From: Aulostomus chinensis | Taxonomy: Eukaryota; Chordata; Actinopteri; Syngnathiformes; Aulostomidae | Length of the DNA stretch: 64,000 nucleotides | Reading direction: 5' to 3' | Assembly: GCA_037954235.1 (NCBI GenBank) | Contig: JBBMOA010000018.1 | Location: 1,019,001 to 1,083,000 of the forward strand | Part shown: in pieces, positions 35,364 to 46,731 of the stretch | Layout of the letters: the number at the start of each line of letters is the position of its first letter | Position numbering within the stretch: position 1 is the first letter of the stretch | Made by a program: the position numbers and the translations under genes | Notes under the pieces: model-generated | Database searches by the model: none | What the model saw: the letters and a program-made list of their open reading frames with translations, nothing else | Told to the model about the DNA's origin: nothing

Positions 35364-36901
35364 ACCGGCTTGTTCTGCAACTTTCAATCACGCCACAGCC
35401 TTAATGATTTGCTGTATAACACTGGCGCTCGGTCAGCGAGCCGGCAGCAGGCTTCCTCTGCAGCTCTGTAGGGTCTGTATGAGCCAACATTCACGACACC
35501 GTCTCTAATCAGGCCACATGAGCTGCTACTGCGGCGGTTCCTGTAGATTTTCAAAATAATGCAGCAACCCAAAGAAACAATCCTAACTAGAGATTTGTTC
35601 ATTTGAGAGGGACGGAGCAGTTGATGAACATAACAACAGCCAGAAGAAAATGCTAATCGTGATGTAAAAGCATTCTCTCTAATTTTGCAGTTCACAACAC
35701 AATATCAGTCCCGCTCATGAGGAGCTGATAATTTCCTCCTAAGATCCTGCAGTCCCAATTGTTTGGTACCGGAACCAAAACCAGTTCAATTATGAATGAA
35801 ACCAAAATCGAGAAGAAAGCAGACACACAACTGGTCTGACATTGTTAGAGGAAATGTTGTCTTCCCTTCAGCTGAGGAGGCGGGAAAGCTACAATAACCA
35901 GCATGCACTGGGTTCATTGTCCTCCAAGGCCACTCCTGAACACTCATAAGTCACAGAAACTGCCGTTCCATGTATTGATCCAGAGGAAGAGGAGGGAGCA
36001 GGGCCTTCGTCTGCCCAACCCCCCAGAGCCAAACACTGTCACACAAAGGTAAGACTCACACATCTGCACTTCAAATACAGAGGAGTCAGTGAGGCAGACT
36101 TTTGCTGGCAAATGAGAGAGAAGCAAACGATGTTCATTAGCATGTAGGAGCCACAGTGTAATGACACAAAGCAGGTTGAAACTAATCAAAGTTCCCCTCC
36201 AAGCTTTTCAGTGACACTAGAAAAACATTCCGACACCCAGCCCTTGAACTTAAGTTATCACAAGCGTGATTTCAGCATGTATCCTCATCAAAAGCAGAAA
36301 TCTGTGCAATTATGTCAACTGGACAAGATGAGCAAGCGGAGGGGAGTTAATTAGCTGGTAAACAGCAGAGAAACTGCAGTAGGTGTCAATTTCAGAGGGG
36401 AAAACTGTCTCAACGACATCTAAAAAGTAATAAATCACAAAAAATCCTGCCTTGGCTGAGCTCTCCACAGTATGCTGGACTCATGTGATGTGACCCCCCT
36501 CTGGAGACCTGAAAAACACACCCTGCATCAATTAGACCACCAGGGAGTTTGTGTGGCTGTGGAGAGCCCAGAGAAGAAGCCCGCCATGTGTCTGCACCGT
36601 GGCGAACCATCGACCACTTCCTCTTAAGTACCCAACGAGAGAGAGACAAAACCAGTGGGGGGATTTACTCCTTGTTCCAATTTGCAGGGGGATTATTCCG
36701 TTTTTCATCATTCGTTTGTTTATTTATTCATTCTATTTCTGAACTCATTTCTAATTCACCTGAAGGAAACAGAATATCGAGCCAAATGCATAAATACTGT
36801 CAGAGTGAATAGATAATGACAGCAGGTCAAGTTGTGAGTGAGTCACGTATTCGCTCCTGGAAGAAACTGATTACTGTAACACTGCGCTGACAATCACCAC
36901 C
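35364..36901. other. Unannotated stretch, no gene seen
   Basis: Open frames are under 105 codons and overlap on both strands. No simple repeat. AT-rich parts near 36250-36360 (TTAATTAGC) might belong to a conserved element. Confidence 0.45.
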
Positions 36902-37567
36902 ATGATAATCCCATTTTTCACACGGAGCTCAAATTGTATTATGTCACATTGTATTTCGCCCATGCTATCAAAAACTGGATTTAGATATGCAAACTATCAG
37001 GGAAAAAAAACATTCAATCGAAGGGAGGGGAAAGAAAACATGCCGCCACGGGTCTGGCATCCAGGCATGCCATTTTGTCAGGCTGTCTGGTTTCTGAGAG
37101 ATGGTTTTAAAGGGAGCGGAGGAGAGAGAAAAGTGTTGAAGCGCTTCTCCAAGACGAACAGATGGCGGAGTCTAAGTGTGGAGACTGGTTTTAGAGCCAT
37201 CCCATGTTGTGGCACAGTCGATGTGGGCTTCTTTTTATTCTCCGTCTTCAAATGTTATCATACAGGAAACCGGAAACACACAATGTTTAAGCTAATGAGA
37301 AGTGGGGGGCTGCTTTGCCTCCCTCTGTATGTCTTCCTCGCTCTCCCACTGACACATCCTCTTGCTCTCCATTCTCCCTCAAACCCACGCTTGGAGCTGA
37401 AACCTATATGCCACGCCATTATGCAACACAATTGGAAGAGCTGCACTGAGCGTGGTTGGCCATCTCAAAACACAGAGTGTGTCACAGCAAGATTCCAACA
37501 ATCCGTGAAGGTGTGCCAGGTGAAGAGTGATCCTGCAGCGTCGAGGTGGTCCGAGCGGATCACATGA
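36902..37567 (+). CDS. 221-codon open frame, unrecognised, probably chance
   Basis: The longest open frame in the window that is not explained by a simple repeat. An ATG at 36902 follows CACC, a fair initiation context. The product would be basic and cysteine-containing, with one hydrophobic stretch at about residues 138-150 (LLCLPLYVFLALPL). No domain, signal or family resemblance was seen. Shorter minus-strand frames (37258-37446, 37379-37660) overlap it. The sequence includes AT-rich and purine-rich patches unlike a typical fish exon. A long uninterrupted frame is unusual for a multi-exon genome unless the gene is single-exon, and I lean to chance. Confidence 0.12.
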   Translation: MIIPFFTRSSNCIMSHCISPMLSKTGFRYANYQGKKTFNRREGKENMPPRVWHPGMPFCQAVWFLRDGFKGSGGERKVLKRFSKTNRWRSLSVETGFRAIPCCGTVDVGFFLFSVFKCYHTGNRKHTMFKLMRSGGLLCLPLYVFLALPLTHPLALHSPSNPRLELKPICHAIMQHNWKSCTERGWPSQNTECVTARFQQSVKVCQVKSDPAASRWSERIT

Positions 37568-37661
37568 ACATATAACCAGTGAAAACATGGAAGGTGTTTT
37601 CTGCATCCGCAATCTGCTTCTGTGGTTTTTTGTCAGGCTCGCTTCCATCTCTAGACTCACG
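37568..37661. other. Short unique spacer before the SINE
   Basis: No gene or repeat seen. Confidence 0.5.
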
Positions 37662-37928
37662 GTAAATGGACTCCATTTTATAGAGCGCTTTTCTACCTTA
37701 GCGGCACTCCAAGCTCTTTACAGCGTCGTCTCAGTCACCCGTTCACACACACACACTCACTCACTGATGGTGGAGCGGCCATGCAAGGCGCCAACCTGCT
37801 CATCAGGAGCAAGTATGGGTTCAGTATCTTGCTCAAGGACACTTGGACATGGTCACCGGGGTTGAGGATCAAACCAGCGACCCTTCGGTTGCTAGACGGC
37901 CGCTCTACCCCTGAGCCATGCCGCCCGA
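37662..37928 (-). mobile_element. tRNA-derived SINE (HAmo/V-SINE-like), near full length
   Basis: Read on the minus strand, the head starts at about 37927 with a tRNA-like A box (TGGCTCAGGGGTAGAG) and a B box GGTTTGATCC (37866-37875). The body follows with GAGCAAGATACTGAACCC. The tail has the AGCGCTTTTCTA...GTAAATGGACTCCATTTTA type that is common in teleost SINEs. The B box has one change from GGTTCGATCC. Such SINEs were transcribed by RNA polymerase III and moved by partner LINE enzymes. The family name is from memory. Confidence 0.85.
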
Positions 37929-38189
37929 CTTGAACCTGAGGGAAGATTCTGGAGAGGCAGGTGGTTACGTGATCCTACGTGACTCCAGAACAGATTAACT
38001 ACAGAGACAGGCTGTAGCCAGGTGACAGCTATTTTCTTAGCATTATGGACAGTAGCATACGAGAGACGGATGCCCCCTAGTGGTGGGTGACTAGAGATGT
38101 CACAGAATCCGCTCTCTCGTTTCCGAGTCGATGTCTAGATTTTGCTTGTTTTTCTATTTTACCATTTCGTGAAATGCAGCGGGGAGTGG
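37929..38189. other. Unique spacer between two SINE-like elements
   Basis: Contains the CTCF-like site at 38072. No gene seen. Confidence 0.5.
38072..38083 (-). promoter_or_regulatory. CTCF-like motif
   Basis: The minus strand reads CCACTAGGGGGC, an exact fit to CCASYAGRKGGC. Same orientation as the sites at 12193 and 53840. Occupancy is unknown. Confidence 0.5.
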
Positions 38190-38340
38190 CGTAAGACAGC
38201 ACGGTCGCCCACAGTGAGAAGGTTGGAATCCCAGCCTGCGTGGGTTCTGTCTGGGTGCTCTGGCTCCCCCAGGACAACACAAACATGCCAGTTAGGCCAG
38301 TTGGGGACACTAAATGGCCTGTAGATGTGACTGGTAGTCA
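38190..38340 (+). mobile_element. Decayed dispersed repeat (tRNA-like head, GCGTGGGTTCT body)
   Basis: Contains GTGAGAAGGTTGGAATCCCA, GCGTGGGTTCTGTCTGGGT and ACACTAAATGGCCTGTAG. These are diverged forms of a repeat abundant in teleosts (usual motifs: AAGGTCCTGGGTTCGAATCC, GCGTGGGTTCTC, CTCTAAATTG). The copy is old and incomplete. Confidence 0.65.
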
Positions 38341-38994
38341 GTTTCTACACGTGGGCTGATCGGCGAATGACGATGTGTTCATGCACAGAATGAAAAACAC
38401 TGACAACATTTTGCATTTTTCTCATTTACAAGATTACTAGTGGCTGTGTTGCAGAAGCCAGATGACAGCCAGTGACGTGTACGTGACCTTTCCAAGGATC
38501 AAAGTTCCACCTTGACGCACGGATGAAACTACAGCACGTAAAACAAAAGGCAAACTGTAAGAGGAGCAACTTAACATCAATTAAAAGTTGTGCATTCGTC
38601 TTTTTTTAACGGAAGTCATCGTGTGATTGCTGGTGGTCTGAGCAGGTTTTCCCCAAAATGTCAGCTTAGAGGAGTTTTTAATGACAGGACATGTGACGGG
38701 TTGGGACTCTTCATTTGTCACTAAAACATCTCAACTGACAGGATGACAAATGCTCCCAAAGTCCAAGTGACAAATGAACTGCTTTTGACTCCTTTCGAGT
38801 TTGTGTCAGGGGACCTGGCTGCATTTCAGACTCGGTGAACTTCAACTTCTTTGGCTCAGACTGAAGAGTTTCTTCTCACTAACGCCGCTAACATCTGGCT
38901 CTTCCCTGCTGTTGGAACAGCACTGGCTGGTGCGGAGGTGAACCCAAGGTGAACAGGTCAATTTCCGAGAACAGTCTGAGTTTTGAAGCTCTCA
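38341..38994. other. Unannotated stretch, no gene seen
   Basis: Mixed-composition DNA without supported frames or strong repeats. Confidence 0.5.
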
Positions 38995-39140
38995 GTCACA
39001 AATTCAACCGTCTGTGTTCAAGCAGCAGCGCTCCAATATTTTTCAGTCAGAGTTGAGTTTGATAAACAAACTGGTGGGAAAAAACCCCATCACCCAACCC
39101 GTCACTGTCCTCCGTGGTGCTTTTACTGCTGTTCACAAGC
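38995..39140 (+). mobile_element. Dispersed repeat family B, copy B
   Basis: The partner of 27271-27440. The match is clearest at 38996-39080 and fades beyond. The aligned frame is indel-free for about 27 codons. Confidence 0.55.
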
Positions 39141-42100
39141 CCAGTATACTGCAATACTGCACTCAGGTGAAACCTTTCCCCTCGTTCAGCTGAGGTGATG
39201 TCAGATGTGACGCGTCAGAAAACACAAAGGCAGTGTTTGAGGACGGGAGCAGTCAGCTTGTAAAGGCAGACAGAGTGTGAGTGAGTCAAACAGAACCCAA
39301 CAAGCTTCCCAGTCAGCAGTGGAGAGGGCCGGTCCATTCCCAGTATGAGGGCCTGGGAGAGCAGCCCTCACACCTGTGACCAGGTAAACTTCCCTCACAG
39401 CCGTTAATGGACACGCTGGCAGTTGTTTACTGAAGACTCCCCACAGAGGAGACTAGCTGACCCATGTCTGCAACCAGTGAGTGGTACAAATGGCAAACAT
39501 CTCTTGGAGTCATTATTTATGCAGGAATGCCCTTGGGAGTCTTTGCACTTGTTTACACAGTCACGGCGCAGTCCATTCATGACGGCTCCGAGTAAATGAG
39601 CCGCTTGCTACCAATTTGTCCTGGACGACGAAGCTTTGGGGCTCCGCTACCCACAGTTAGCTTGGAGAGTGTGTGTGCATAAGTGAGTGTGTGTTCAGAG
39701 GAGAGCCGAACGGAAAAGAGGTTAAGTCAGCTACTGTACTGTCAGGAACCGACCTGGAACTGCGGACACCGACGTCCCACGGGGGATGGGAAGTAGTGTC
39801 ACACTTAGAAATAAATGAGGGGGTGCAGTTTTTGAAAAGGAAGGACGTTAATGTTCACCTTTGAAAAAGGACTGCTTGTGTTCGCCTGAGGACAGTCGGT
39901 GGTCCAAGTTACTGAGCCCCCCGGCCCCGTGAAACCAAGACTGAAGCTTCATGTCCGAGTCAAGAAATAAATTTGTAAACGGCATCAGAGGAGGAATCAG
40001 GGGAAAATGAAAATGAAACTCTTTACACATCAATTTCATTTGCATGAAGAACATTTGCAAACCCTACAAAATCCTTTCTCCCTGGTGTGACATCAGTATA
40101 TGAGACATTCTCTTCGCCACGTTAAGAACACTTGGCTTTTACTGAGAGGACAGAGGAAGTACTTCTGCTTGTACTCTTTTGATCAAGATATACTTAAGAA
40201 AACTACAATGCAGCAGAGAGAATGGAGGCTCATGTGACTGTGACATCATCCTCAGTTGTTACAACAGTCGACTCGTATCTCGCATCACCTGTATTAAAAT
40301 GTGACCCAGCTTAACTAGTAAACCAAGAGTACATCTACGTTCTCCGACAGTGTAGTTCTCAGTAAGTATGCAGTACACAATACCTTACACTAGTTGTACA
40401 CTGGGAGCTTACTTGTTTTACACTGGAAAAAAAACTTCAACATATTTTTGATTAACTTCAGTTGGTAAAATTCAGTCCCTATAAGTACTGATACTATAAA
40501 CCGTGTACAAGGAAATACTTGGACCTGGTTAGTGTGTTTCTATCCAGAGTGTCTGACGTCATTCTGGGGAGCAGATGCTGGTTCCAAGTATATCACTTTT
40601 TCTAAACTGCAAAATAGTACATAAATGGGTATAAATTCCAAACCACCAATAAAATGGACTGCACATTTAAGAAATATTGAAGAAGACGCAACACATGGAG
40701 TGAAGGAAAAGTCTCAGATGATGTAGTCCTTCATTTAAATGCAAATTAAAACTGAAAGAAAGAAATCTAAGTAATTAGTAGGAAGTGTTTCTAGTTCAAG
40801 TGTGTGGCCACGGTGCAGCAATCCCACGGACTCAGTCACTGCTGCTACCACTCCTGGACTGACTCCTCACCAAGTCTAGGAAACTGATGAATCCCACTGT
40901 TCTAATTAGATGCAGCCCGTCGTCATAGAACATTCCATCAAAGTTACAGCACCAACTGTCAATATTCAACTTTTGTTCTTCTGCCAACTTGTTGTGAGCA
41001 AGTTGTGCATTTGCTGCATTTTAATGTCTGACCGTTTCCACGGAGAAACTCGGGGTGACTGATGATGTCACTGATGACACCTTGACTTCCTCACTTCTTT
41101 CCTCTCAGTACATCAGCGTGTCTGCGGTCCAGCCGTCGAAAACTAGATCCTCATCTTAATAGAGGCAACAACAAAGTTTAAAAAGAGAAGGAAAATGTTA
41201 TTTGAAAAAGTTAAACTAGTATTAGCAGCCACACATGCTCCTGAACGGCCCCTGTGAGTGCTGTTTGACTGAAGTAATGATAGCGAGGCATTCATATGTA
41301 ATAAGCAACAGTTACACAACCCCCTTGGCAGAGTTAACAACAATCAAATGTATTTTTTCAGTTTAAATCTCTATCGGCAAGTTAAATACAACTGCCAAAG
41401 CAATTCAGTGGAGGAGAAAGTATAATATTTCCCCCTGAAATGGAGTTAAGAGGTATCAAGACCAGGACGAGCTCTGCTGTTGTCAGACACAAGTCTCCCA
41501 GTGGCCAGATCGTGAAGTGGGAACGCATCAGAAATAGGGAACAAAGAACTGATGTGCTAGTTGCTAATTTAACATCTCACGAAGGTCTCAGCGCCACCTT
41601 GCCCCGTTAACATCCTGGAGAATGAGTTGATGAGGAGCTGAACTGATTGTGCCTCAGGAACAACCTGTGGATGCTTCCAAGCCATAGTTTTATATCAATA
41701 CATCGTTAATAACCCGTAATGACTGAAGCTATAAATTCAGCTAAACAGACCTCAGCGTTTCACTGCCTTATCTTTAAAAAGCTTCAAAGCTGCCATCAGC
41801 TGGCAGCTCCTGGCATTTCCACTGTTTGAAGACACTTTATGTTGAAATGAAAAAATGAAAATGATGCAAACGGGGAGAGAATTCAATTAAACAGCCGAGT
41901 ATTCAAGGCAAACGTCACCTCTCCTATAGTTCTCAGGTTCTCATCCAGCGAAACGGTAAAAAGGGAAGAAATGTGATTAATGGAGAGGCAGAGCGACACA
42001 GAGAGAAGAGGGGAAAGAAGCGCTGGGATAATTTAACAAGCTTCCTCTAAACCACTCCAAAACCTCCAGAGTTTAATTGCTGGGAGGCAACATTATCCCT

Positions 42101-42879
42101 TAGCAACACTGTGTCTGTCTCTTGGCTGGGATTCGGTGGGTACCTGCTGTATCCACTCCCCACACAATACAGCGCCCACTGAGCCATATAATCCTCTCAG
42201 GCCCTCCTCTTCTGGAGAACCACATTCAATCCCTTTGTGACACGGGAAAATCTCCTCTTCTCCATTTTTTTTTTTTTTTTGTCAGGGTGCGTGCTTCAAA
42301 TAAGCCCAATCAGTAGGCGCCGTTATGTGTGCACAATGCTACAGGGAGCCATGGGGAAAGGGAAAACAGAACGGAAGAGTTAAATAATAAGATGTGCTGC
42401 TGTGGAATTTTGGCACTGCTTTCCATTCCTCTGCGGAGCTCCCTGGAGCCGCCATTTCTTTCTATTTATGTTTAAATGTGAATCAGTCAGACAGGCTGCA
42501 GCAGAGTTCCTCCTGAATCATCCTCCGCTGCCGACAGAAAGCACTGCTTGACTTTAGAACCGGCTGCCTTTGCAGGAGAAAACAATAAAAGTATGCCACG
42601 TTCTTCCTAACTCCTCTTTCAAGTTGCCCTTGAAAAGAAAATTACAGCAAACAGCGTTGATGCAAGCCTGATCTGCTAGGAGACATCCTCCATAAGTGCA
42701 GACGCGTACCGGCGTCTCATTCCAATGAGACTGAACTGACTGTCGGAACGCGGCACCTCAAACATCCTCCAGCACTGGATTACAGATCTACGGAAGCTGG
42801 TTGGTGCCATTTTTGTTGAAAAACAAAGAGTATGAAATTCTTCCCTTCCTTTCTCTAAATCATGGCTTTCTGACTTAAA
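39141..42879. other. 3.7-kb gene-free stretch
   Basis: No gene supported. All frames are under 75 codons. AT-rich, repeat-poor DNA. A poly-T run lies at 42267-42281, and 41680-41900 and 42380-42600 have the even, AT-rich texture of conserved non-coding DNA. Confidence 0.45.
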
Positions 42880-43110
42880 ATATTCAGTTTATATCTGAAA
42901 ACCATGAGAGCCATCCAGGAAATAATGACTTACTCTCTCAGAATATTGATTCAGTTCTGTGAAATAAGGAGAAACTTCAAAATAATCATTAACTTTTTGA
43001 GAATTATGTGTTTGTATTTCAAAATAATAAATTACTCTCTGAAGATAATGGTGTGCTCCCTCAAAATAATAAGATAGCATCTCTAATGTTAAATCTCATT
43101 ATTTTGACTT
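42880..43110. repeat. Degenerate 21-bp tandem repeat (TCAAAATAAT type)
   Basis: Recurrent TCAAAATAAT-like and ACTCTCTCAGAATA-like cores occur about every 21 bp. A minus-strand translation shows this as a repeating YYFE / heptad pattern for about eight units (YYFEGAH, HYLQRVI, YYFEIQT and so on). That is period 21, not a protein. I recall AAAATAATGA tandem motifs as widespread in fish repeats. The copies are old and diverged. Confidence 0.7.
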
Positions 43111-44026
43111 CAGTGTATCAAAGTAATGGCTCTACAGATAAAGCTGAATTACTTTGACATATCAAGGTACGACGCTGTGAAAGTTTTTCTCTATTTGGAG
43201 AGTTTATTTCAATAGACTCGTCCTTGTTTCAACAATCACTGATCACATGACCCCCGAAGTCTTTATTCTGCACAGCTTCTCACTTTAAAAGCTTATGGAA
43301 CCTTTTTCTTGAGCACATTGGTAGAAACTGGCTTTCTTATAGAGCGACGGGCAAACGCTTCCACTGAGTTCCAACCATCTCCATTTGTTTTTTTTCTCCA
43401 TGTCCAAAATAAATCAATGCTGTCATTCACCAACCAGGTGAGTGTTGTGGAAGTGAGTCATCCTACCTGGCTGAGGGGTCGTAGGTCAGAGGAGATCTCT
43501 TATTGCTGCCTGGAAGTCTGACGTCCGATAGCAACGCTGCGGTCCTGTCTCATCTGAGTCAGCCTGGGAGAGAGAAGAGCACCAGGACTCAGTGGAGGCT
43601 CCCGGACCTTCAGCTGCCATTTTCAAACACGGTCATGTCACCGACAATTAAATCTTAAACGGTCGATGGAATTCACTTCAGCGTGATTTCGTTTTGTCAA
43701 CTCGACTGACACAAAACGTCATGAGCAGAGCGTAGCTGCTGAGAGGAAGTAAAGGAAAATACCTCCACGCACAAACACCCCTGACCAGGAGTGCGTGCTG
43801 CTGTTGTTTATACATGCTCTGGCTGTCTGGCTATAAATAGACAGGCTAACACGTGTGGTCCTGTCGTCCGTCCCGACGTCTGGGGACACGTCCACCCTAA
43901 GACCATAGACAGACCTTCACCCTAACAACAGCGCAGTCTTCATTGATGCTCATTACTGCTTCTGTTGGGGCTATTTTCAGCTGCAGCTGAATCCCTGTTT
44001 GGTGCTCTAGTTTTCTGCAGGATGGA
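43111..44026. other. Unannotated stretch, no gene seen
   Basis: Short frames only. No repeat recognised beyond AT-rich tails of the preceding degenerate array. Confidence 0.5.
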
Positions 44027-44044
44027 GTGTGTGTGTGTGTGTGT

Positions 44045-44091
<47 letters not shown>

Positions 44092-44126
44092 TGTGTGTGT
44101 GTGTGTGTGAGAGTGTGTGTGTGTGT

Positions 44127-44171
<45 letters not shown>
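44027..44171. repeat. Compound (GT)n-(GA)n microsatellite, 145 bp
   Basis: Long GT blocks with GA interruptions pass into GAGAGA runs with single ATA and GGG interruptions. Confidence 0.97.
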
Positions 44172-44172
<1 letters not shown>

Positions 44173-44421
44173 AATAAACTAGCGTGTGTTCATGGTGATG
44201 AAGGAACGGCTGCATGTATTCTAAAGTCAAAAGGGCCTCGTGTTTTTTTCCACCTAAAAATTGGAAGAAAACAAATCTTTCAAACCATAAATGTGGGTAA
44301 ACAAGATAGTGGTCGATATTTCTGATGAGCTTGAAGCTCTCAAGGTCATCGTCAGGTATAATCCACATCTCCTTAATCCAGCCGTATGATCAGTAATCCT
44401 CAAACACGAGGGAGTTCGTTA
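44172..44421. other. Unique spacer
   Basis: No gene or repeat supported. Confidence 0.5.
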
Positions 44422-44572
44422 ACAGACGTTCCTGGACAGTTTAGCTGCGGTTAGCATCAGTCTCTGTTAGCTTCAAGCTAAATATACGCCACTGCTTCTT
44501 CCTGCACTCTGGAGTCACTAAGAAGTGATGAATACTCCTGTTCGTGAGTACTTGGAGGGTAAAAATATCTCT
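44422..44572 (+). mobile_element. Dispersed repeat family C, third copy
   Basis: Matches 32066-32240 at CTGGACAGTTTAGCTG.GGTTAGC, CAAGCTAAATATACGCC and GGAGTCACTAAGAAGTGATG, then GTGAGTACTTGGAGGGTAAA. A deletion relative to the fuller copy lies between the last two blocks. Confidence 0.6.
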
Positions 44573-45434
44573 ATCAGAGAGAAGGATTATTTAAGATATT
44601 TAGAATAAAATCCTACTTTATTACCAGTCAGATCTAATAGGTATTTTAGACAATGGAATACTGGCCCCATCTCCAACGCTAATGAGTTTGGAGCAGCTCG
44701 ACTCCACTGCTACACTGCCCACATTCAGAAAAACCTTCCACAACTGCTCTAAGAAATAAAGACACTGAGGTGGAAGGTTACCTCATAATCCCTAACAGAT
44801 AGCTGAGCTTCGCCACGTTGGCATCCAGCGCTTATGAAAATTGTAGCAGGCCTTGGCACGAGCGCGGAACCCAACAAATCAAAAGCACGATGCTTCGACT
44901 CATTTGCAGTCAGGCCATGAAGGTCATTTCTGAAATTTCCATCAGCATTGTGGTCAGCTGCTGAGCTCCCACCTGCTGCTTTTATCGTCAGGGATTTGTA
45001 ATATCACGACGGCTGCAGTCTTCCTGCTGAATGAGCACTGTGGTAAAAATAAACATATTTGCCAGCACTGCCAGTGATTCACGTAACATTAGATTAAATA
45101 AATTGTCAGTAATGAGGCACCGGGGACGGCGTCTGCGATCTGCAGAGGTCGACCATAACATTCTGCTGCAGCGCTGAATAAAATGCATCCTGAGCGCAAC
45201 TTAACAGCCTTAACATGGGCGGTTACATGCAAGGAGACAAGTGGAGGTCCGAGAGGTCACACACACACACGCACGCGCGCACACACACACACGCAACGGT
45301 GATGCATAAACACTGCTGACGATAGGAAAATATGAGGACTTCGGAAGCACTGTAGAATGTATGAAGAAACGGATGCGGGGTCATTTTACTGAGCAGAACC
45401 ATTAACTTGTCTGAATCGGAGCTGCAATCCGTCG

Positions 45435-45492
<58 letters not shown>

Positions 45493-46032
45493 CATTTCTC
45501 CTGTTTTCACCCTCAGAGACGAAGAGGTCGACATTTTAACTGCGGCGTTGAGGAGATGGCTTCCTTTCACCTTGACGGCCATATAATGAACATTTTTCAT
45601 TTTGAGCTTAGCTTCACTTACAGAGTCAGTCAGCTATTTTCTCTTTGAACCCGATTTTTTTTCTCTCCCTCTGACATTTCCCTCTGTGGTTTTGCCAGAA
45701 TGATCTTCACAGTAAATTTGTGCTTCTTTTAAAGAAATAGGATACATTTCTGCTCATTTTTTTTCAAAGCGCTCATTTCCATAAAGGTCTCCGCATAACA
45801 CAAATAGGCCTTCGGTGCAGCATGAAACACAAACAATATGCTAATCACACCTTTTTCAATTAGAGGCTCGGTATCCATGAAATCCATATCATTATTTACT
45901 TATTGTTTTGCAGTTTGCTTCAGAAAAAGAAAAACTGCACTTTGAAAGAAAGTGGTGAAATAACAGATGGACGTGAATCAAATTAACACTGAGACGGTCC
46001 AGGAAAAATAAAGAATAAACAAGAAAATACTG

Positions 46033-46034
<2 letters not shown>
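44573..46034. other. Gene-free stretch with two CA microsatellites
   Basis: No gene supported. (CA)n with ACGCGCGC interruption at 45258-45293, and a longer uninterrupted (CA)n at 45437-45488. 45590-45900 is AT-rich and might be conserved non-coding DNA. Confidence 0.6.
45437..45488. repeat. (CA)n microsatellite, about 26 units
   Basis: Uninterrupted CA dinucleotides, followed by A-rich DNA. Confidence 0.97.
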
Positions 46035-46095
<61 letters not shown>

Positions 46096-46137
46096 CATAC
46101 ATACACATGCGCGCGCGCACACACACACACACACACA
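46035..46137. repeat. (AT)27-(CATA)n-(GC)n-(AC)n compound microsatellite
   Basis: About 27 AT units, then ACACATACATACATACACATG, then a GC alternation of about four units, then about twelve AC units. The whole 100 bp alternates purine and pyrimidine almost strictly. The AT part can extrude as a cruciform and the GC/AC part favours Z-DNA. Confidence 0.97.
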
Positions 46138-46253
46138 AGCAAATACTGAAGACAAACACCAAACATCTCAGCTGTCACAGAAGTCTCTAAGTGAGAACCA
46201 TTAATTATGAAAGAAGACACTGATCACAAATGGACTGTTTAGGTATGAATGCA

Positions 46254-46300
46254 GGCAGCGAGGTGGAGCAGTGGTCATCACCGTGACGCCGCAAAGTGCC
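46254..46300 (+). mobile_element. SINE head fragment
   Basis: GCAGCGAGGTGGAGCAGTGG followed by TCATCACCGTGACGCC resembles the first part of the teleost repeat seen at 38190-38340 (GGCACGGTGG, GCAGTGG, TAGCACCGTCGCC). Too short for certainty. Confidence 0.45.
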
Positions 46301-46463
46301 GACAGATACTGTAATCTAATATCTGCAAGTCACTTCTGTGTGAACAAGAGCGTGAGCAAACAACGCAGTTTTAGGACTGAAGAAGACTTCACTCTTCGCT
46401 GTGTAGCTGGTGAGAGGAAACTTCATCATCAGCAAGTGTTTAGATTCAGGGGGCTGAGACCCA

Positions 46464-46731
46464 GGCTAGTTAGCTTAGCCCAATGGCTGGTAGTGGGTGG
46501 GAAGTGTTAACATCAGCTAGTTCAGGTCCAGGCTAGTTAGCTTAGCCCAATGGCTGGTAGTGGGTGGGAAGTGTTAGCATCAGCTAGTTCAGGTCCAGGC
46601 TAGTTAGCTTAGCCCAATGGCTGGTAGTGGGTGGGAAGTGTTAGCATCAGCTAGCTCAGGTCCAGGCTAGTTAGCTTAGCCCAATGGTTGGTCGTGGGTG
46701 GGAAGTGTTAGCATCAGCTAGCTCAGGTCCA
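46464..46731. repeat. 67-bp minisatellite, 4 copies
   Basis: Exact 67-bp spacing: units start at 46464, 46531, 46598 and 46665. The unit begins GGCTAGTTAGCTTAGCCCAA, then has TGGTAGTGGGTGGGAAGTG, then the segment around ATCAGCTAG and CAGGTCCA. Copies differ by one to three bases. There are no unique spacers, so this is not a CRISPR array. Confidence 0.97.

Noticed and set aside
37855..37928. Functional tRNA gene
   Set aside because: A and B boxes are present, but the rest does not fold as a tRNA and continues into a SINE body. The same applies to 63326-63398.
44027..44171. Cys-Val and His-Thr repeat peptides over microsatellites (also at 30000, 56072, 45437)
   Set aside because: Translations of dinucleotide repeats.
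46464..46731. CRISPR-like array
   Set aside because: Units are contiguous with no unique spacers, and the context is a vertebrate genome.
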